From Oreohelix idahoensis (taxonomy: Eukaryota; Mollusca; Gastropoda; Stylommatophora; Oreohelicidae): a stretch of DNA of 64,000 bases. Made by a program: the position numbers and the translations under genes. Below, in pieces: positions 33,796-44,955 of the stretch. Each line of letters opens with the position of its first letter. Positions within the stretch are counted from its first letter, which is position 1. The DNA lies in the NCBI GenBank assembly GCA_024509875.1, contig JAMPIV010017810.1, forward strand, positions 5,001 to 69,000, given 5' to 3'. The notes beneath the pieces were generated by a model. The model did not search any database. It was not told the origin of the DNA and saw nothing but the letters and a program-made list of their open reading frames with translations.

Positions 33796-34384
33796 AGAAT
33801 AGGACAAATACTGTAAGAACCAACTTAGTGCAGGAGGTTGACAACTTCATCATGTAAAACACCCTGCTGCAGAAACTGGTGCTGCAAAAACACATAAATG
33901 ATTTTTGCAGACTTCTAGCAAAGGGATCAGATGCAGCAAAAAGGAAAAGCAGAAATGACTACAATGCATCATACAGTGATGTGGATTACAGTTGTGATGA
34001 TTATTCAGAGGATCAGGAAATGTGATAAAGCTTGACAACTCTTGTTTTTGATCCATCATCACTGAGCGTTAGCTCTTAGTGAAGGTAGATGACTCAAAAC
34101 AACTCATAATCAACCTAACATGCACAAGTTATGTTACTTTGTTAATGAAAATTAAATGTTAAAAAAACCAGGTGATTAGAAGCAGTGGTCAGACAGTTAT
34201 CATTGTGGTTATGTGCAGCACACCTGCATTCTATTTGTTTATGGAAAAAGAAACACTATTCAGACAGTGTATAAATGACATCGGGCATCAGAAATCAATA
34301 TAAAGGGGGAATTTGCATAACCTATGAATAAACTGATTTTTATTAACTCATTTGCCCTTTGATACTACTCATTGAAATGTTCAC

Positions 34385-34430
34385 TTAGTACAAACACTTC
34401 ACTCCACTACTGCAGTATCTGCTATGCGAC
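34385..34430 (+). repeat. SINE-B 3' tip, plus orientation
   Basis: CTACTGCAGTATCTGCTATG (34407-34426) is the 3' tip of SINE-B. Its reverse complement, with one change, occurs at 34584-34603. Confidence 0.6.
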
Positions 34431-34562
34431 TACCCACTATATGACTACCCACTATATGACGACTACCCACTATATGACGACTACCCACTATATGACGACT
34501 ACCCACTATATGATGACTACCCACTATGCGACTACCCACTATGCGACTACCCACTATATGAT
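34430..34562. repeat. 16-19-bp tandem array
   Basis: About eight copies of CTACCCACTATATGACGA or the shorter CTACCCACTATGCGA form, held between inverted SINE-B tips. Confidence 0.9.
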
Positions 34563-34571
34563 AGTGAAAGG

Positions 34572-34835
34572 TGAAGATAATGCCATAGCAGATACTGCTG
34601 TAGAGGTGTGAAACGTTAGATATTTCACTATATTAGGTCTCAACTTTATGAGATGGGCTGACCTGTTCCCTACCTCACTGCTTTTGCCTTCCCTAAATCA
34701 AGAGCAAAACCAGGTACCAATTTACAGCTGGATAGACTGCAGCGCAACACTAACAGATTTCAAACTCACAACCTGATGACTTTGCCACGAGATATAAGTG
34801 CTCTAACCCCTCTGCCAATCAGAAGCCTTGTATGA
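34572..34835 (-). mobile_element. SINE-B (tRNA-derived)
   Basis: On the minus strand it begins GATTGGCAGAGGGGTTAGAG (A-box region), then CTCGTGGCAAAGTCATCAGG with a weak B box. A body follows (GGTACCTGGTTTTGCTCTTG), then the 3' end TCTAACGTTTCACACC and GCAGTATCTGCTATGG. It matches 61890-62143 over its whole length. Confidence 0.75.
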
Positions 34836-35524
34836 CAGTGTGGCTAACAATATTCCTCTGCACAATGAACAGTGATTTTAGGTTAGACCGTTGGTCTGCT
34901 ATAAGTAATTTGAAATGTGTGTTCTTCTTGCAGGTGTTTTGGTTTGATGAAGGCCCACCTTCAAGTCTCCATCCTTTTTATCTGAGAGGGTTCCACATCT
35001 GCAGCAGTGAGAGGTTAGGACAAGGGAGAATGCCAAGTTTTTTAGGTTCATTGACTCCTTCAAGCTTTTTATTCACTACGGACAGCATCCGCTGCCTGTA
35101 AAAGATTACTAATATGCACATCAGCATGGGCCTAAAGTGTGTACTGTCGTTGCCTAATGGTACTGATTTAGTCCCTGAAGAATTTTACTGCTTTTGTGCC
35201 TTATTGATATATGCTGGTCTTAATGCTAGCTCCAAGGACTGATCATCACTGGTCAAGAAAAGAGGTCTTAAAAATGGTCTGTGGGCCACAGCATTTATAA
35301 TTAGAGACATGCTCAAGACAATAATAATTTTTTCCAAAGTTTAGATCCACAGATTGAAGACCATCAAAATAAATTTTGTAAAGTGAGATTTTGTTAAGAT
35401 TTATTTGAATGAATTTTTTGAGAATAAAGAGTAAGAAAACCCAAGCAAAAGAAGCATTTTTTAAAATGAAAAGTATTGTATGTTACAAGCCTTTGTCAAA
35501 GAAGTAAGAGAGAGAGAGATAGAG

Positions 35525-35800
35525 AGAGTTCTTCAGTGTTAAACAAAGCTAATCCTGTCATATGAAAGTGAGTCATGGATCCCTGGAGATTACAGAGACG
35601 TGGCTTTACAGAAGATTGTTAAGAATATCCTTGGACAGTTAAAAAGAATGACAAGGATGTCCTGTAAGCAAAGGACAATTACTCACATTAGAAAGAACAA
35701 ATCCATTTCTTTAAGCATGTTATGAGAGAGTAAACAGGACTATACATCGAGAAACTGGAAACATTAAAAGAAATTAGACATAGAGAAAGATCATGACAGG
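35525..35800 (+). pseudogene. Degenerate LINE C-terminal region
   Basis: Broken forward frames resemble the post-RT tail of LINEs: a GDYRDVALQKIVKNILGQ stretch, a FKHVMRE-like motif and a GNIKRN segment. Heavily mutated; assignment by pattern only. Confidence 0.4.
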
Positions 35801-35905
35801 AGATAGGGGATGGCAAACAGACAAGATACTGCATAATTTAATATAATGACAGGAGATAGAGTATGGCAAACAGACAAGATACTGCATAATTTAATATCAT
35901 GACAT
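35796..35905. repeat. 53-bp tandem duplication
   Basis: ATGACAGGAGATAGGGGATG with GCAAACAGACAAGATACTGC and CATAATTTAATATA is present twice in a row, differing by one base in the GGGG/GAGT stretch. Confidence 0.85.
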
Positions 35906-36680
35906 GGAACCCCACTGACATAAAAAATGTATAAACAGTTCTGGTAGCAGACATGAAAGGTGACATGATACATGACAATGATTTTTGTCTTACAAGCCCA
36001 AAAGATGACACATTGGTCACATACATTTTTTTATCTCTCGCTCACTCACACACAAACATGAAAGATTCAGTATGAGCTTCTAATGGGTTAGTTCACCCCA
36101 ACACATACTGTATGTAAAAACCCTTACATTCCCATTCTAAAGACATGTGAAAATGTGAGTAGTAAGTATCTCAAAATTAAACTGAGAAGAAAAAAGCAAT
36201 TAAATAAAACAAGTTAATAACATATGCTAATTTTTCTGACCAAACCTGACGCAATCTACCACAATATGTGTATTTTCTAAATAATTCTACCACAACCAAG
36301 GAATATCTCTGAAGCTAAGTAAGTATACATTCTCAATGGCTGAGTAATAAACTCCTGCATGTTTCATTTTGATCACTTTACACTTTGACGCTGCTGTGCA
36401 CCTTCCCTAAGAAGCCAGTACACCTAAATGTATTCACCTGATACTCAGTTAAAAAATAAAAAACAACAAAAAAAAAACCAATGCACACTAATGTGAAGGC
36501 ATAGATGTGCAATGCAGAAGATAAAAGGTTAAACAAAAAATAATAATCCTATGTGAAGACTAACAATTAAAAAGAGCCTTTTCTTCTTTTTAGTGCATGA
36601 GACAAATCTATCACACATATTTTGTTATAAGAATAGATGTAGCATCATTAAAAAAATTATTGACGCATTTATACCAATCC
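35906..36680. other. Unassigned intronic sequence
   Basis: AT-rich, with an A-rich stretch near 36451-36475. Nothing recognised. Confidence 0.5.
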
Positions 36681-36715
<35 letters not shown>

Positions 36716-36949
36716 ATATATATACTGAAGCTCATTAAAAACGCACCACCTGTATAATCCAGGAACAGAGTGTGAAATGTAAATATAAGTGTTTACAAGT
36801 TTACATATTTGGAATCTTTATTCATTTTCCTATGAATCCATGCTGGTCATTAATTTGTACATTTGATTGTTATGAAATTCATTGCATTCTGTGCAGGCAA
36901 GGGAGAAAACCAAAAATGCAACCAATAAAAAAATTCATTCACACTATCC

Positions 36950-37152
36950 TCAGTATCTGGTATGTCCACCGTGTGCTTGCAAACAAGCTTGGCAGCGGCT
37001 CCGCATGGAACGCACAAGTCTCTGAAGAAAATTCCGGGGAATCAAGTCCCATTCACGTGTAAGAGCAGCTTCGAGCTGTTGCAGATTAGCTGGAGAACCT
37101 TGCCTGTAGACTCTGCGTATAGCTCGTCCCACAGATGTTCAATAGGGGACAT
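36950..37152 (-). pseudogene. Tc1 transposase C-terminal fragment
   Basis: Reads SPIEHLWDE (third catalytic residue, Glu), then in another frame PANLQQLEAALTREWDLIP and MRSRCQACLQAHGGHTRY, the standard Tc1/Tcb1 end. A frameshift near 37130 separates the SPIEHLW block from the tail. It continues the fragment at 38920. Confidence 0.9.
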
Positions 37153-37586
37153 GTCTGGTGATCATCATCATCATTTGCCATCTCCACAACGAAGGTTGGC
37201 TGTAATGGATCTCCAACGTCTTCTGTCTCTTGTCTTGGTGGTGCACTCTGATAGACTCTTTCTTGTCCATCTCTTGATGTTATCTTCCCACTTATAGCGC
37301 TGTCTTCCCCTTGCACGTTTGCCTTCAACTCTCCCTTCTGTTATGGTCTTCTGCAAGGTGTTATGCCTTTTTATGTGGCCAAAGTATTTTACCTGCTGAA
37401 CTTTGACCTCCCTCACTAGTTCTCTTTTCATACCTAGATTTTCTAGGACCTCCTTATTTGTTTTCATCTCTTTCCATGAGATACGCCCCATTCTTCTATA
37501 TATCCACATTTCAAGAGCCTCAATTCTTTCTTCCAAATGCTTATTCATCGTCCATGTTTCTGCACCATACAGAAATGCAGAATATA

Positions 37587-38389
37587 CGAGGCGTGTTCAA
37601 ATGAAACCCGACCGTGCTGCGCCAAGTGGACATTCGTAGGAGGAGCACGATGACGTCACATCTGATGTAATAAGCACATACAAATGTACAAGTGTGTAAG
37701 TGTTCATTCTCCTAGTATTCATTGGTTGTGCTGCAGACTGTTAAAATAATGGCCGGTGTGATAAGGAATCCGTCCAAAAAATTCAAGTCACAGATTTCCG
37801 CCGGTAAAGTTATGCTGACCGCATTTTTTGACCATGAAGGCCTTCTATTGGTCGACTTTAAAGAGCCTGGCGAGAACATCAATGCCATCCGCTACAAAGA
37901 CACACTAGACAACCTGCATACAGCCATCAAGAATAAACGACCCGGCATGCTTTCGCGTGGTGTGATTCTGTTGCACGACAATGCTCGTCCACATGTTGCG
38001 AACATTGTGCAGGAAGCGTTAGCAAGGAAAAGGTGGGAAGTTCTGCCACACCCAGCCTACAGCCCCTATCTGTCACCATGTGACTTTCATTTGTTCGGAC
38101 ACATAAAAAAATCTCTAAACGGACAACAATTCGACTCCGATGCAGACGTCAGGGCCTCGGTGACCAAATGGTTCAATAAGCAACCAAAGTCATTTTTCTC
38201 GGACGGCATCCGCCGTCTACCCAAGCAGTGGGATGCGTGTCTGAATGCCTATGGTGACTATTTCTAAAGGACCCCAGTGAGTACTTGCTTCATAACAATT
38301 GCTGTATTTAATTCTACTACTCCTGCTGATGTACCTTACATATATTTGTTATAAAGCCACTGGGACGGGTTTCATTTGAACACACCTCG
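37587..38389 (+). mobile_element. Internally deleted mariner
   Basis: Terminal inverted repeats of about 24 bp (CGAGGCGTGTTCAAATGAAA plus CCCG at the left) are flanked by TA (37585-37586 and 38390-38391). It is exactly 546 bp shorter than the mariner at 59739-61087. The deletion joins GTCCAA to AAAATTC, and CCAA occurs at both breakpoints of the long copy, so short-homology joining or template switching is likely. Confidence 0.95.
37749..38267 (+). pseudogene. Mariner transposase with 182-codon in-frame deletion
   Basis: The 172-codon ORF starts MAGVIRNPSK and jumps to KFKSQISAGKVMLTAFFDHE. It keeps LLHDNARPHV (second Asp) and SPCDFHLFG (third Asp). The missing 182 codons held the helix-turn-helix DNA-binding region and the first catalytic Asp (AGDESW in the long copy), so it cannot be an active transposase. 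The frame is nevertheless open to the normal stop. It could only be moved in trans. Confidence 0.92.
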
Positions 38390-38919
38390 TATATAACACT
38401 TTATGATTCTCAGTTTTAATTTGTGAGATAACTGTTTGGATGTCAGTATATGTTTCATGTTGTTGAATGTAGCTTTGGCCATTCCTATTCTCTTCTTGAT
38501 TTCTGTTTCACATCTGCCATCATCTGTTATTATATGACCAAGATATACATAGCTCTTGACTTGTTCCAGGATTTTTCCATTTACGCTTATCTTTAATGAG
38601 GGTTTATCGTCTGTTTTGCTAATTATCATAGTTTTTGTTTTCTCAATATTAATGTCGAGTCCATATTCATGACTTATACTGTTCACTTGCTTCACTAGTT
38701 CTTGTAACTCCTGTTCGCTTTCAGCTAACAACACGGTATCATCTGCATATCTAAGGTTGTTTATTGACCTTCCACTGATGTTCAGTCCTGGTATTTCCTA
38801 TATCTGTTTGAAAATTTTTTCGGTGTATAAATTAAATAGGCAGGGGGACAGCACACAACCTTGTCTGACACCTCTTTTTATGTCTATGTATGGTGAATAA
38901 TTCCTTCCCGTCTGGTGAT

Positions 38920-39144
38920 AGGGCAGGCCAATCAATCGTCACAATGTTCTGCTGCTGTAGATATTGCTGCGTAATGCATGCGGTGTGCGCACGTGCGTTA
39001 TCCTGCTGGAGAAGCTGCAAGTCTGGATAATTTGTGAACGCAGGAGCAACCAATGCATCCAGAACCTCATCTCGATATGTCACAGCATTAACATTTCCAC
39101 GGAAGACGTGAAGAGGCAAGCGATGGTGAAAACTGAATCCTCCC
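38920..39144 (-). pseudogene. Tc1 transposase middle fragment
   Basis: Reads PLHVFRGNVNAVTYRDEVLD and LLQQDNARAHTACITQQYLQ (second catalytic Asp), then WPALSPD. It is bounded by the TSDs of LINE E (38910-38919) and the LINE C-family insertion (39145-39158). Confidence 0.93.
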
Positions 39145-39158
39145 CAAATGTGAATACT

Positions 39159-39609
39159 TACTTACTTACTTAGTCGTTCCCCTTCTACCGTGAGGTGTAG
39201 AGGTTTGGAAGAGAGAGCGCCAGACCATTCTATCAGCTGTCTTCTTCCTGGCCTGGTTCCATTCTAGTCCTCGGTCCTTCAAAGATTGTCTAATGTTGTC
39301 CTCCCAGCGGACTCTGGGTCGTATTGGAGGTCTGGATCCCTGGCTCTTTGTTTCCCATGCTTGTCGTGGTAGCCGATCTTCTCCCATTCTGCAGACATGG
39401 CCAAACCATCTCAGTTGGGACTGTTCTATTTGGGTCTGCAGCGGGTGGGATTTTAGGCCTTGACGTATCGTCTGGTTGCGGACCATGTCTCTTCTTGTTA
39501 CTTCAACCACTTTCCTCAGATACCTCATTTCTGAGGTTTGGATCTGGCTTTTGTGGGTTGTAGTCATTGCCCACGACTCGCATCCATATGTCAAGACTGG
39601 GACATAGGT
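39159..39609 (-). mobile_element. LINE C-family insertion in the Tc1 element
   Basis: 5'-truncated copy flanked by a perfect 14-bp TSD, CAAATGTGAATACT (39145-39158 and 39610-39623). The minus strand reads TYVPVLTYGCESWAMTTTHK, RWFGHVCRMGEDRLPR and RVRWEDNIRQSLKDRGLEWN, ending in the (AAGT)n tail. It matches 25990-26431 but has kept GLEWN where that copy has a stop. Confidence 0.95.
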
Positions 39610-39623
39610 CAAATGTGAATACT

Positions 39624-40172
39624 GCCACCTCCAAATCGGTTGTGCTGACGAACACAGCAATTAGCAAAGCGCTCTCCACACCGTTGCCAAATCCGCATAT
39701 GTCCATCAGCAAAGGATATGTTGAATCTGCTCTCGTCTGTGAATAGGACAGCATTCCACTGCAGTCTAGTCCATCTGACGTGTTGCTCTGCCCATTGCAG
39801 GCGCTGCTGACGATGTCTGTGAGTCAAGTTTGGCCCAACATAAGGTCGTCTTGCAGTAAGGCCTGTATCTCTGAGTTGTCGTATGACTCATTCGAGAGAC
39901 TTGCCTACTATTGCTCTTGCTGTTTGACTTGCCGGGAGAGAACGATTCCTTAGGTGACTCAGCACAATATGACGATCTTGCGCAGGGGTAGTAACTCGTG
40001 GTTGGCCACTCCGAAGTCTATCCCGGGCACTGCCAGTGGTTCCGTAACGTTCATTGAGACCTACAATAGTGCTGTGGTGGCAATTCATTCTTCTGGCAAT
40101 GGCCTGTGAGCTCATTCCGGTCTCCAACATACCAATGGCTCGTTGGTGGTAGTTTTCAGATAGTCGTGGCAT
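39624..40172 (-). pseudogene. Tc1 transposase N-terminal fragment
   Basis: Starts MPRLSENYHQRAIGMLETGM and continues through the paired helix-turn-helix (ARRMNCHHSTIVGLNERY, SGQPRVTTPAQDRHIVLSHL) to LFTDESRFN (first catalytic Asp) and GERFANCCV. One in-frame TGA follows KSLE at 39888-39890. I chose the start at 40172 because Tc1 proteins begin at this motif, although the frame is open upstream to 40403. Confidence 0.92.
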
Positions 40173-40485
40173 TTCAAGCACATGTACTGGGTGTTTTGTC
40201 TCAACGGCCTTGTTATACCGAGTATACTGCCACAACGCGTACACATTTTCAGGGTCATAGCTGTTGGGAATCGTGTTGCACGTGTAACTTTCATTGTTTT
40301 CATGTAGTCTGTACACAAACCCGTGGGTTGAATCATGCACTTTCCATTCCAGCAGCCATTCGCTCTCTACCTCATGACAAACACGGGGAAAATCCATTCT
40401 CACACTTTTTTCCAGCTTCTCGGCATCAGTATATATAATAGTGGTGCGTTTTTAATGTGCTTCAGTATATATATATATATATATA

Positions 40486-40758
40486 TAGAGCAGCGGTAGC
40501 GCAGTGGTTAGTGCACTGGCTTCCTAGCTCAGAGGTCCATGGTTCAATCCCAAGGTAACAAGGTGAGGTGGGATTATTTAGACCGCAAACGGCTCCAGGG
40601 TCGACCCAGCCTCATGAATTGGGTACCAGAGCAACGTCTGGGAAGGTTAAGGCGGCCAGCGTGATGTTGACCACATCATCCCTAGTGTGCCGATAGTCAA
40701 GAAAATATGGGCCTAACACCATATTCCCATTATGCCTCAATGGGCGCATAACGGGATC

Positions 40759-40763
<5 letters not shown>
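40486..40763 (+). mobile_element. SINE-A (tRNA-derived), full length
   Basis: Pol III boxes are clear: A box TAGCGCAGTGG (40498-40508) and B box GGTTCAATCCC (40541-40551). The body carries ATTGGGTACCAGAGCAAC and GGGAAGGTTAAGGCGGCC, and the 3' end is GGGCGCATAACGGGATCA. Both sides are (TA)n (to 40485 and 40764-40802). It is not a tRNA gene because no acceptor stem pairs. Confidence 0.88.
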
Positions 40764-40808
<45 letters not shown>

Positions 40809-40973
40809 TGCTTACGCTGTCAAAAAAAAGCAAAATCGCTAACTGGGACTGGTTAATTTTCCAGAATTCTTCTCACAGCCATGGTCTCATCTTCACAAAC
40901 ATCTTCCTACTATTGAATCCATTGAAGAAGTTCCTGGCTGGCAGATATTTCAACTATTCATTACAATCTACAT

Positions 40974-41484
40974 CAATGTTTCTCAAACGTTTTGGTCTCA
41001 AGACCCCTTTTACACTCTTAAAAAAGTAGAGGACCCCTAGAAGGTTTTGTTTATATGGATTATAACTGTGAGAGAATGAGAGTGAAAATGGTAATTAACA
41101 TCTTAGATTATTATGGGAATAGTTTTGACCTTGTGAACCCCCTGAAAGGGTCTCGGGAACCCCCAGGGGGCCCATGTCCATAACCTAAACATCTGAATTT
41201 TTATTTTCACCAAAATGTTTACACTGAAAATTATCACAGATTTTCAAATTTAAAGAAATATACTTTTCTTACAGATTGTTTTGTATTTCAGTATGGCTAT
41301 ATGTAAGCTTAACAATTTTCTTTCTTATAAAATGAAGTATTTGTATGCAAATACTTTAATAATACATCTATGTAAATTTTTTCTAAGAAGAGTCTGTAGC
41401 CTTTACCGGACGATCAAAGGAACCCCTTATCCACCACTGGACAATCAAAGTGGTCCATGGCACAAGGAAAGTTAAGAACCCCTG
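40974..41484. mobile_element. hAT-type MITE
   Basis: The left end CAATGTTTCTCAAACGTTTT (then GGTCTCAAGACCCC) and the right end, read inward as CAGGGGTTCTTAACTTTCCT, are imperfect inverted repeats. The 8-bp flanks ATCTACAT (40966-40973) and ATCTATGT (41485-41492) differ at two sites. Noncoding, with internal CCCCCTGAAAGGGTCTCGGG. hAT elements make 8-bp duplications and often end CAGGGGT. Confidence 0.7.
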
Positions 41485-41714
41485 ATCTATGTATTATTCA
41501 CAAACTGATACAGCATTGGGATAAATGCTTCACTAAGTGCGGTGAATGTAGATAATACATTAGATAACATTTTAACAATATTGTAGCAAAGTGTGCAAAA
41601 ACACGCTTAGTTAATGGACTGATAGAACGAACAGAGAAAGAATAAATTGCAAGAGCCTTGAAATGCATGTAAACAAAAAAAGACCACAGAGTAACTAAGC
41701 AGTCTAAAAATAGT

Positions 41715-41775
41715 AGCGGTCACGCATGCGCAGTCGGCTATGTTATCAGAAAGAAGCCGGAATGCACAATTCACA
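41715..41775 (+). promoter_or_regulatory. Candidate GC-type promoter with NRF1-like site
   Basis: CGCATGCGCAG (41723-41733) resembles the NRF1 consensus and lies about 45 bp upstream of the ATG at 41776. Prediction only. Confidence 0.25.
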
Positions 41776-41802
41776 ATGGCGAAGAAAAGTGTCGCAAGTC
41801 AG
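41776..41802 (+). CDS. Candidate short first coding exon (antisense to Miro)
   Basis: ATGGCGAAG with CACA before it encodes MAKKSVASQ and is followed by a good donor (CAG/GTAAAG). The frame stays open to 41970 if unspliced. I do not recognise the protein. It could be a real exon of a gene nested in the Miro intron, or an LTR- or transposon-associated chance match. Confidence 0.2.
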
Positions 41803-42135
41803 GTAAAGAATTTCTTTGATAATAGGACAATGTATAAGTTAAATGTGATAAATATTAAAGATTTTCGCAGAAGGGATAGGCAGGAATGGAAATCCAAAAG
41901 GAAAGTTGGAAGAAGTATGTATATAATTAGATATTTGCAGTTTTATTTGACTTTCACATCACATGTCTAACCTAGTGATAAACATTATAAATTTATAGTT
42001 AATACGGGTCTTATCCGATTGTAGGTTTAAGTGTATGAAAAGGAAACTTCCAATAGGGGAAGATAAAGGAAATATAAGACAACGTGCTGGATAAACTTGG
42101 TTGAGTGTGTATTGGAATGACTGATGGGACAGTTG

Positions 42136-43746
42136 CACATAAGTCTGTTGCGCACAGATTCTTTTGTGTGGTAGTCTGTGACGCACAGATTCTTTTGGTA
42201 GGCATACAAATGTAAAGTAATATCTATTTGTCTGATGAAAAGTATTTATTTGAGAATCAAAATACTTTCTTGATAATTTAAGGGACAGAACCCTGATTGG
42301 TCGATGTTATATTCGGTTATATGGGTTATCTTTTCTTGTGTCTCGACCTGGCGTATGAATACTAGATTTACGTCAGTTTGCTTCTGGTATGGCCAGAAAC
42401 AGATTGGTCTTGCTTAGAATGTTTATGGCCCGAGTTATATTTATTCCTTGACTATTTAAGGTAATTCGGTCTTATATCTTTGTGTCTTTGTAATGTCTAT
42501 GTCGGCCTATTTTTTGAGCTGAACTCTGGGGTCAAAAGGATTTTTCTGCGCATGCGTCGATTGAGTGTCGACGAGAGGTTTCCGTGATGGCAAACTGTGT
42601 TTTTGCTCGGACGAAGAAAAGTCTGAAGATTTTGTCATGGTGGTTGATCCTTGGGGAAGGAGAAGTTTTCTCAGTATGACTATAATGTCCGTAATTCCCC
42701 CCAACAGTTATTCTAAACGCCAAGGGATGGCGTGTCCTATTTGCTAGTGTTTTTCTGGACTTAAGGTAAAGCAGAAACATTTACTGAACTTGCCTTAGGC
42801 CTAACTATATGCAGACGTTATACTGTCTGACGATGTATTTGCTTGATTGTGCTTAGACGACTCTTCTACTAGCAGCACTATGCATTGGACATATGCAACA
42901 TTTATCATGGGATATGGAAAGCCCAATATATTATTTGAGTAATGAACGGAGCCTTCATTTTCGTTTAAGACATCTTCAGAGTGAGCGACGCTCACTGGAA
43001 CTAGCGCCATTTTGGATCCCACTTTCGGTCTATTCGGATTATCGATCAGAGAACAGGAATGCCTTATTACCTGATGGCGATACCCAGACCTATATTATAT
43101 TGAAGTCAACTCCTTGTCTATTTTAAGATTGTCGTCATAAGAGTCGGCTGAATTTACGGCTTGAAAGACTTAGCTAGAAGAAGGTTCTGACAGTGAACCA
43201 TTGTTGATGATTATGTATTCACATTAACTGATGCGATTAATCAGTTAAGGCATAAGACGATAGACAACCAGAATATTGAATGCTTGCCTACTATCGTTCT
43301 ATTGTATTCACCTGCTACATGAATGTCCATTTGATGTTGTCACCCATTTTTCAAGTATACGATGATTTTTGTGCCAACCTGTTCAAGTAACTGTAAACTG
43401 TGTTGTCGGAGTGTGCGTCCCATTAAATTATAAGAAAACGTCAACAGTAGTCTATGTCATTGACTTCCAGCTATGAGTGAGTGAGTGTCTAGTCTACTTG
43501 TCAACTCACAGAACATTCCATCCATTCGCGTACCTTGCACTCTCACTCCAGATAAACATTGCCTTTGCTAGCGCCTCAACACTTGGCGAGCAAGGTGACC
43601 TAGATACACAACACTGCGTCGGTCGAGTTGACCATTTTCCAACATTCGTCCAGTCTTCATTATTACGAGTATATCCTTGCAACACTGGAGATACCCTAAC
43701 TATGCAACACACCATCATCATTACAACAACGACAGGGTTTGCTACA
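42136..43746 (+). repeat. 5' LTR, about 1.6 kb
   Basis: It is nearly identical to 44956-46550. It ends TTTGCTACA, and clear identity starts at about 42142. A 31-bp unit (TGTGGTAGTCTGTGACGCAC to TTCTTTT) is repeated at the 5' end. An NRF1-like TGCGCATGCGTC lies at 42547-42558. Small indels against the 3' copy include 10 bp near 42320 and 4 bp near 42808. ORFs here do not resemble proteins. Confidence 0.88.
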
Positions 43747-44955
43747 CTGGTGGCCAGTTTATTAGATATTGTTTTGTACAATAACATGTTATCTACTAAG
43801 GTGGATAGACTGAAACATAAACATGATGGTCAACATGTTACGAATGCAAAGAGCCAGCGACAGACACTCGATGCTCATAGTAACACTAAGCAATATGTGA
43901 ACAAATCTTTTCGTGGAAAATATGGTTTCCCATGGAATAACGATACTGCCTCTAATGGGAGTTGGCGTCAGGCCAACAAAGGTAAATCAAGTTTGGATCA
44001 CGGTGAGAACTTTGATAAGTGTCATGATAAGATTCCTCAGGGAAACCGTGCATCGAATTTTCAGATTCCTGATAAGTTGGTAAAAGAAAACAAAACTGTT
44101 AGTACCCATCGTACTCAGCTCAGACAGTACGATGTACCTAATTAAGCACAGTGACACAGGGAAAAATAAAAGCAATTTTGCTAAGAGAGATAATCGTGAT
44201 TGTGGACATTACCAAACGCGTCCATATGATAATAGTTCTTCTTCAAAGAACTGGAGGCAATTTAATTGTCCTCAACATTTTGGTCCTAGTGACTATAAGA
44301 ACTTTCATAACGGTTATCAACACTGTAATAATTGTTCTCCAGGACAACAAAACCCATCAAAGATATTTTGTTCAGAAGAGAAATAACAATTATAACTATG
44401 TTAACTGGGGTTCAAATAAGAGCAATGGGCTCAACAGAGATAAGAATTTTGATAGATCTCATTGTGATGGTAGATGCCCACATGATTCATCCTGTTATAT
44501 CTTGGACTTCCTAATATGTCTAATTTTACAACAGTTCTTTTTCTATATCAAAATATGTACACATTTGTAATATATGATATAGTGATTGTATAAACATTTA
44601 GCGGTTCATTAATGTATATTCACCGTTAGCACTTTGATGATTTTTCTTGTTGTCAATCATGAACTTATGGTACTTAATATGAAATTGTGATTGAAATTAT
44701 TGTATGCATTGTGTCATTGCCAGTATTGTAGTATGTGTTGGTGACACCTCCCTGGAAATATTTATACTTAGAGAAATACTTTCTCTGAGATGTTGAGATA
44801 TATTCTCACCGGTCGATCTATACTTCGACCTTGCCTTAATTTGGCGTGATAAATTGCTGATATTTCTCATCTGCGCATTATTCGTGCGTTATGAGCCTAT
44901 TGTATGTTGCTCTCAGATGAAAAAAAAAATGATTTTCATTTTTTTTCCCGGGGGG
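43747..44955 (+). mobile_element. Internal region of LTR element, non-autonomous
   Basis: After the LTR comes C then TGGTGGCCAG, which could start a primer-binding site. Before the 3' LTR is a polypurine-like ATTTTTTTTCCCGGGGGG stretch. About 1.2 kb in between has only short Asn/Lys/Ser-rich frames (for example SFRGKYGFPWNND at 43906-43944, SSSSKNWRQFNC in another frame) that might be gag remnants. No protease, RT or integrase motif is present. Confidence 0.75.

Larger units (their letters stand above)
37163..38909 (-). mobile_element. LINE E, inserted in the Tc1 element and split by a mariner
   Basis: Bounded by the 10-bp TSD GTCTGGTGAT (37153-37162 and 38910-38919). The minus strand reads KRGVRQGCVLSPCLFNLY, LRYADDTVLLAESEQELQEL, YVYLGHIITDDGRCETEI and, after the mariner, RRMGRISWKEMKTNKEVLEN and YFGHIKRHNTLQ. 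It ends with an (ATG)n tail. A TAG between the RQGC and YADD blocks makes it non-functional, and it is 5'-truncated within the RT. Confidence 0.93.
36725..40465 (-). mobile_element. Tc1-like transposon, split by two LINEs
   Basis: Terminal inverted repeats, CTGAAGCTCATTAAAAACGC at 36725 and the matching GCGTTTTTAATGTGCTTCAG end at 40465, differ by one base and continue through CACCAC. TA duplications flank both ends (36723-36724 and 40466-40467). The target was a (TG)n(TA)n tract (about 36684-36724). Subtracting insertions at 37163-38909 and 39159-39609 with their TSDs leaves about 1.5 kb, the usual Tc1 size. Confidence 0.95.

Noticed and set aside
40486..40763. tRNA gene suggested by perfect A and B boxes
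   Set aside because: No acceptor stem or anticodon arm pairs and the sequence continues into a shared SINE body.
43477..44145. 222-codon ORF as a host gene
   Set aside because: It starts in the 5' LTR and runs into the interior; its first part is repeated in the 3' LTR at 46284.
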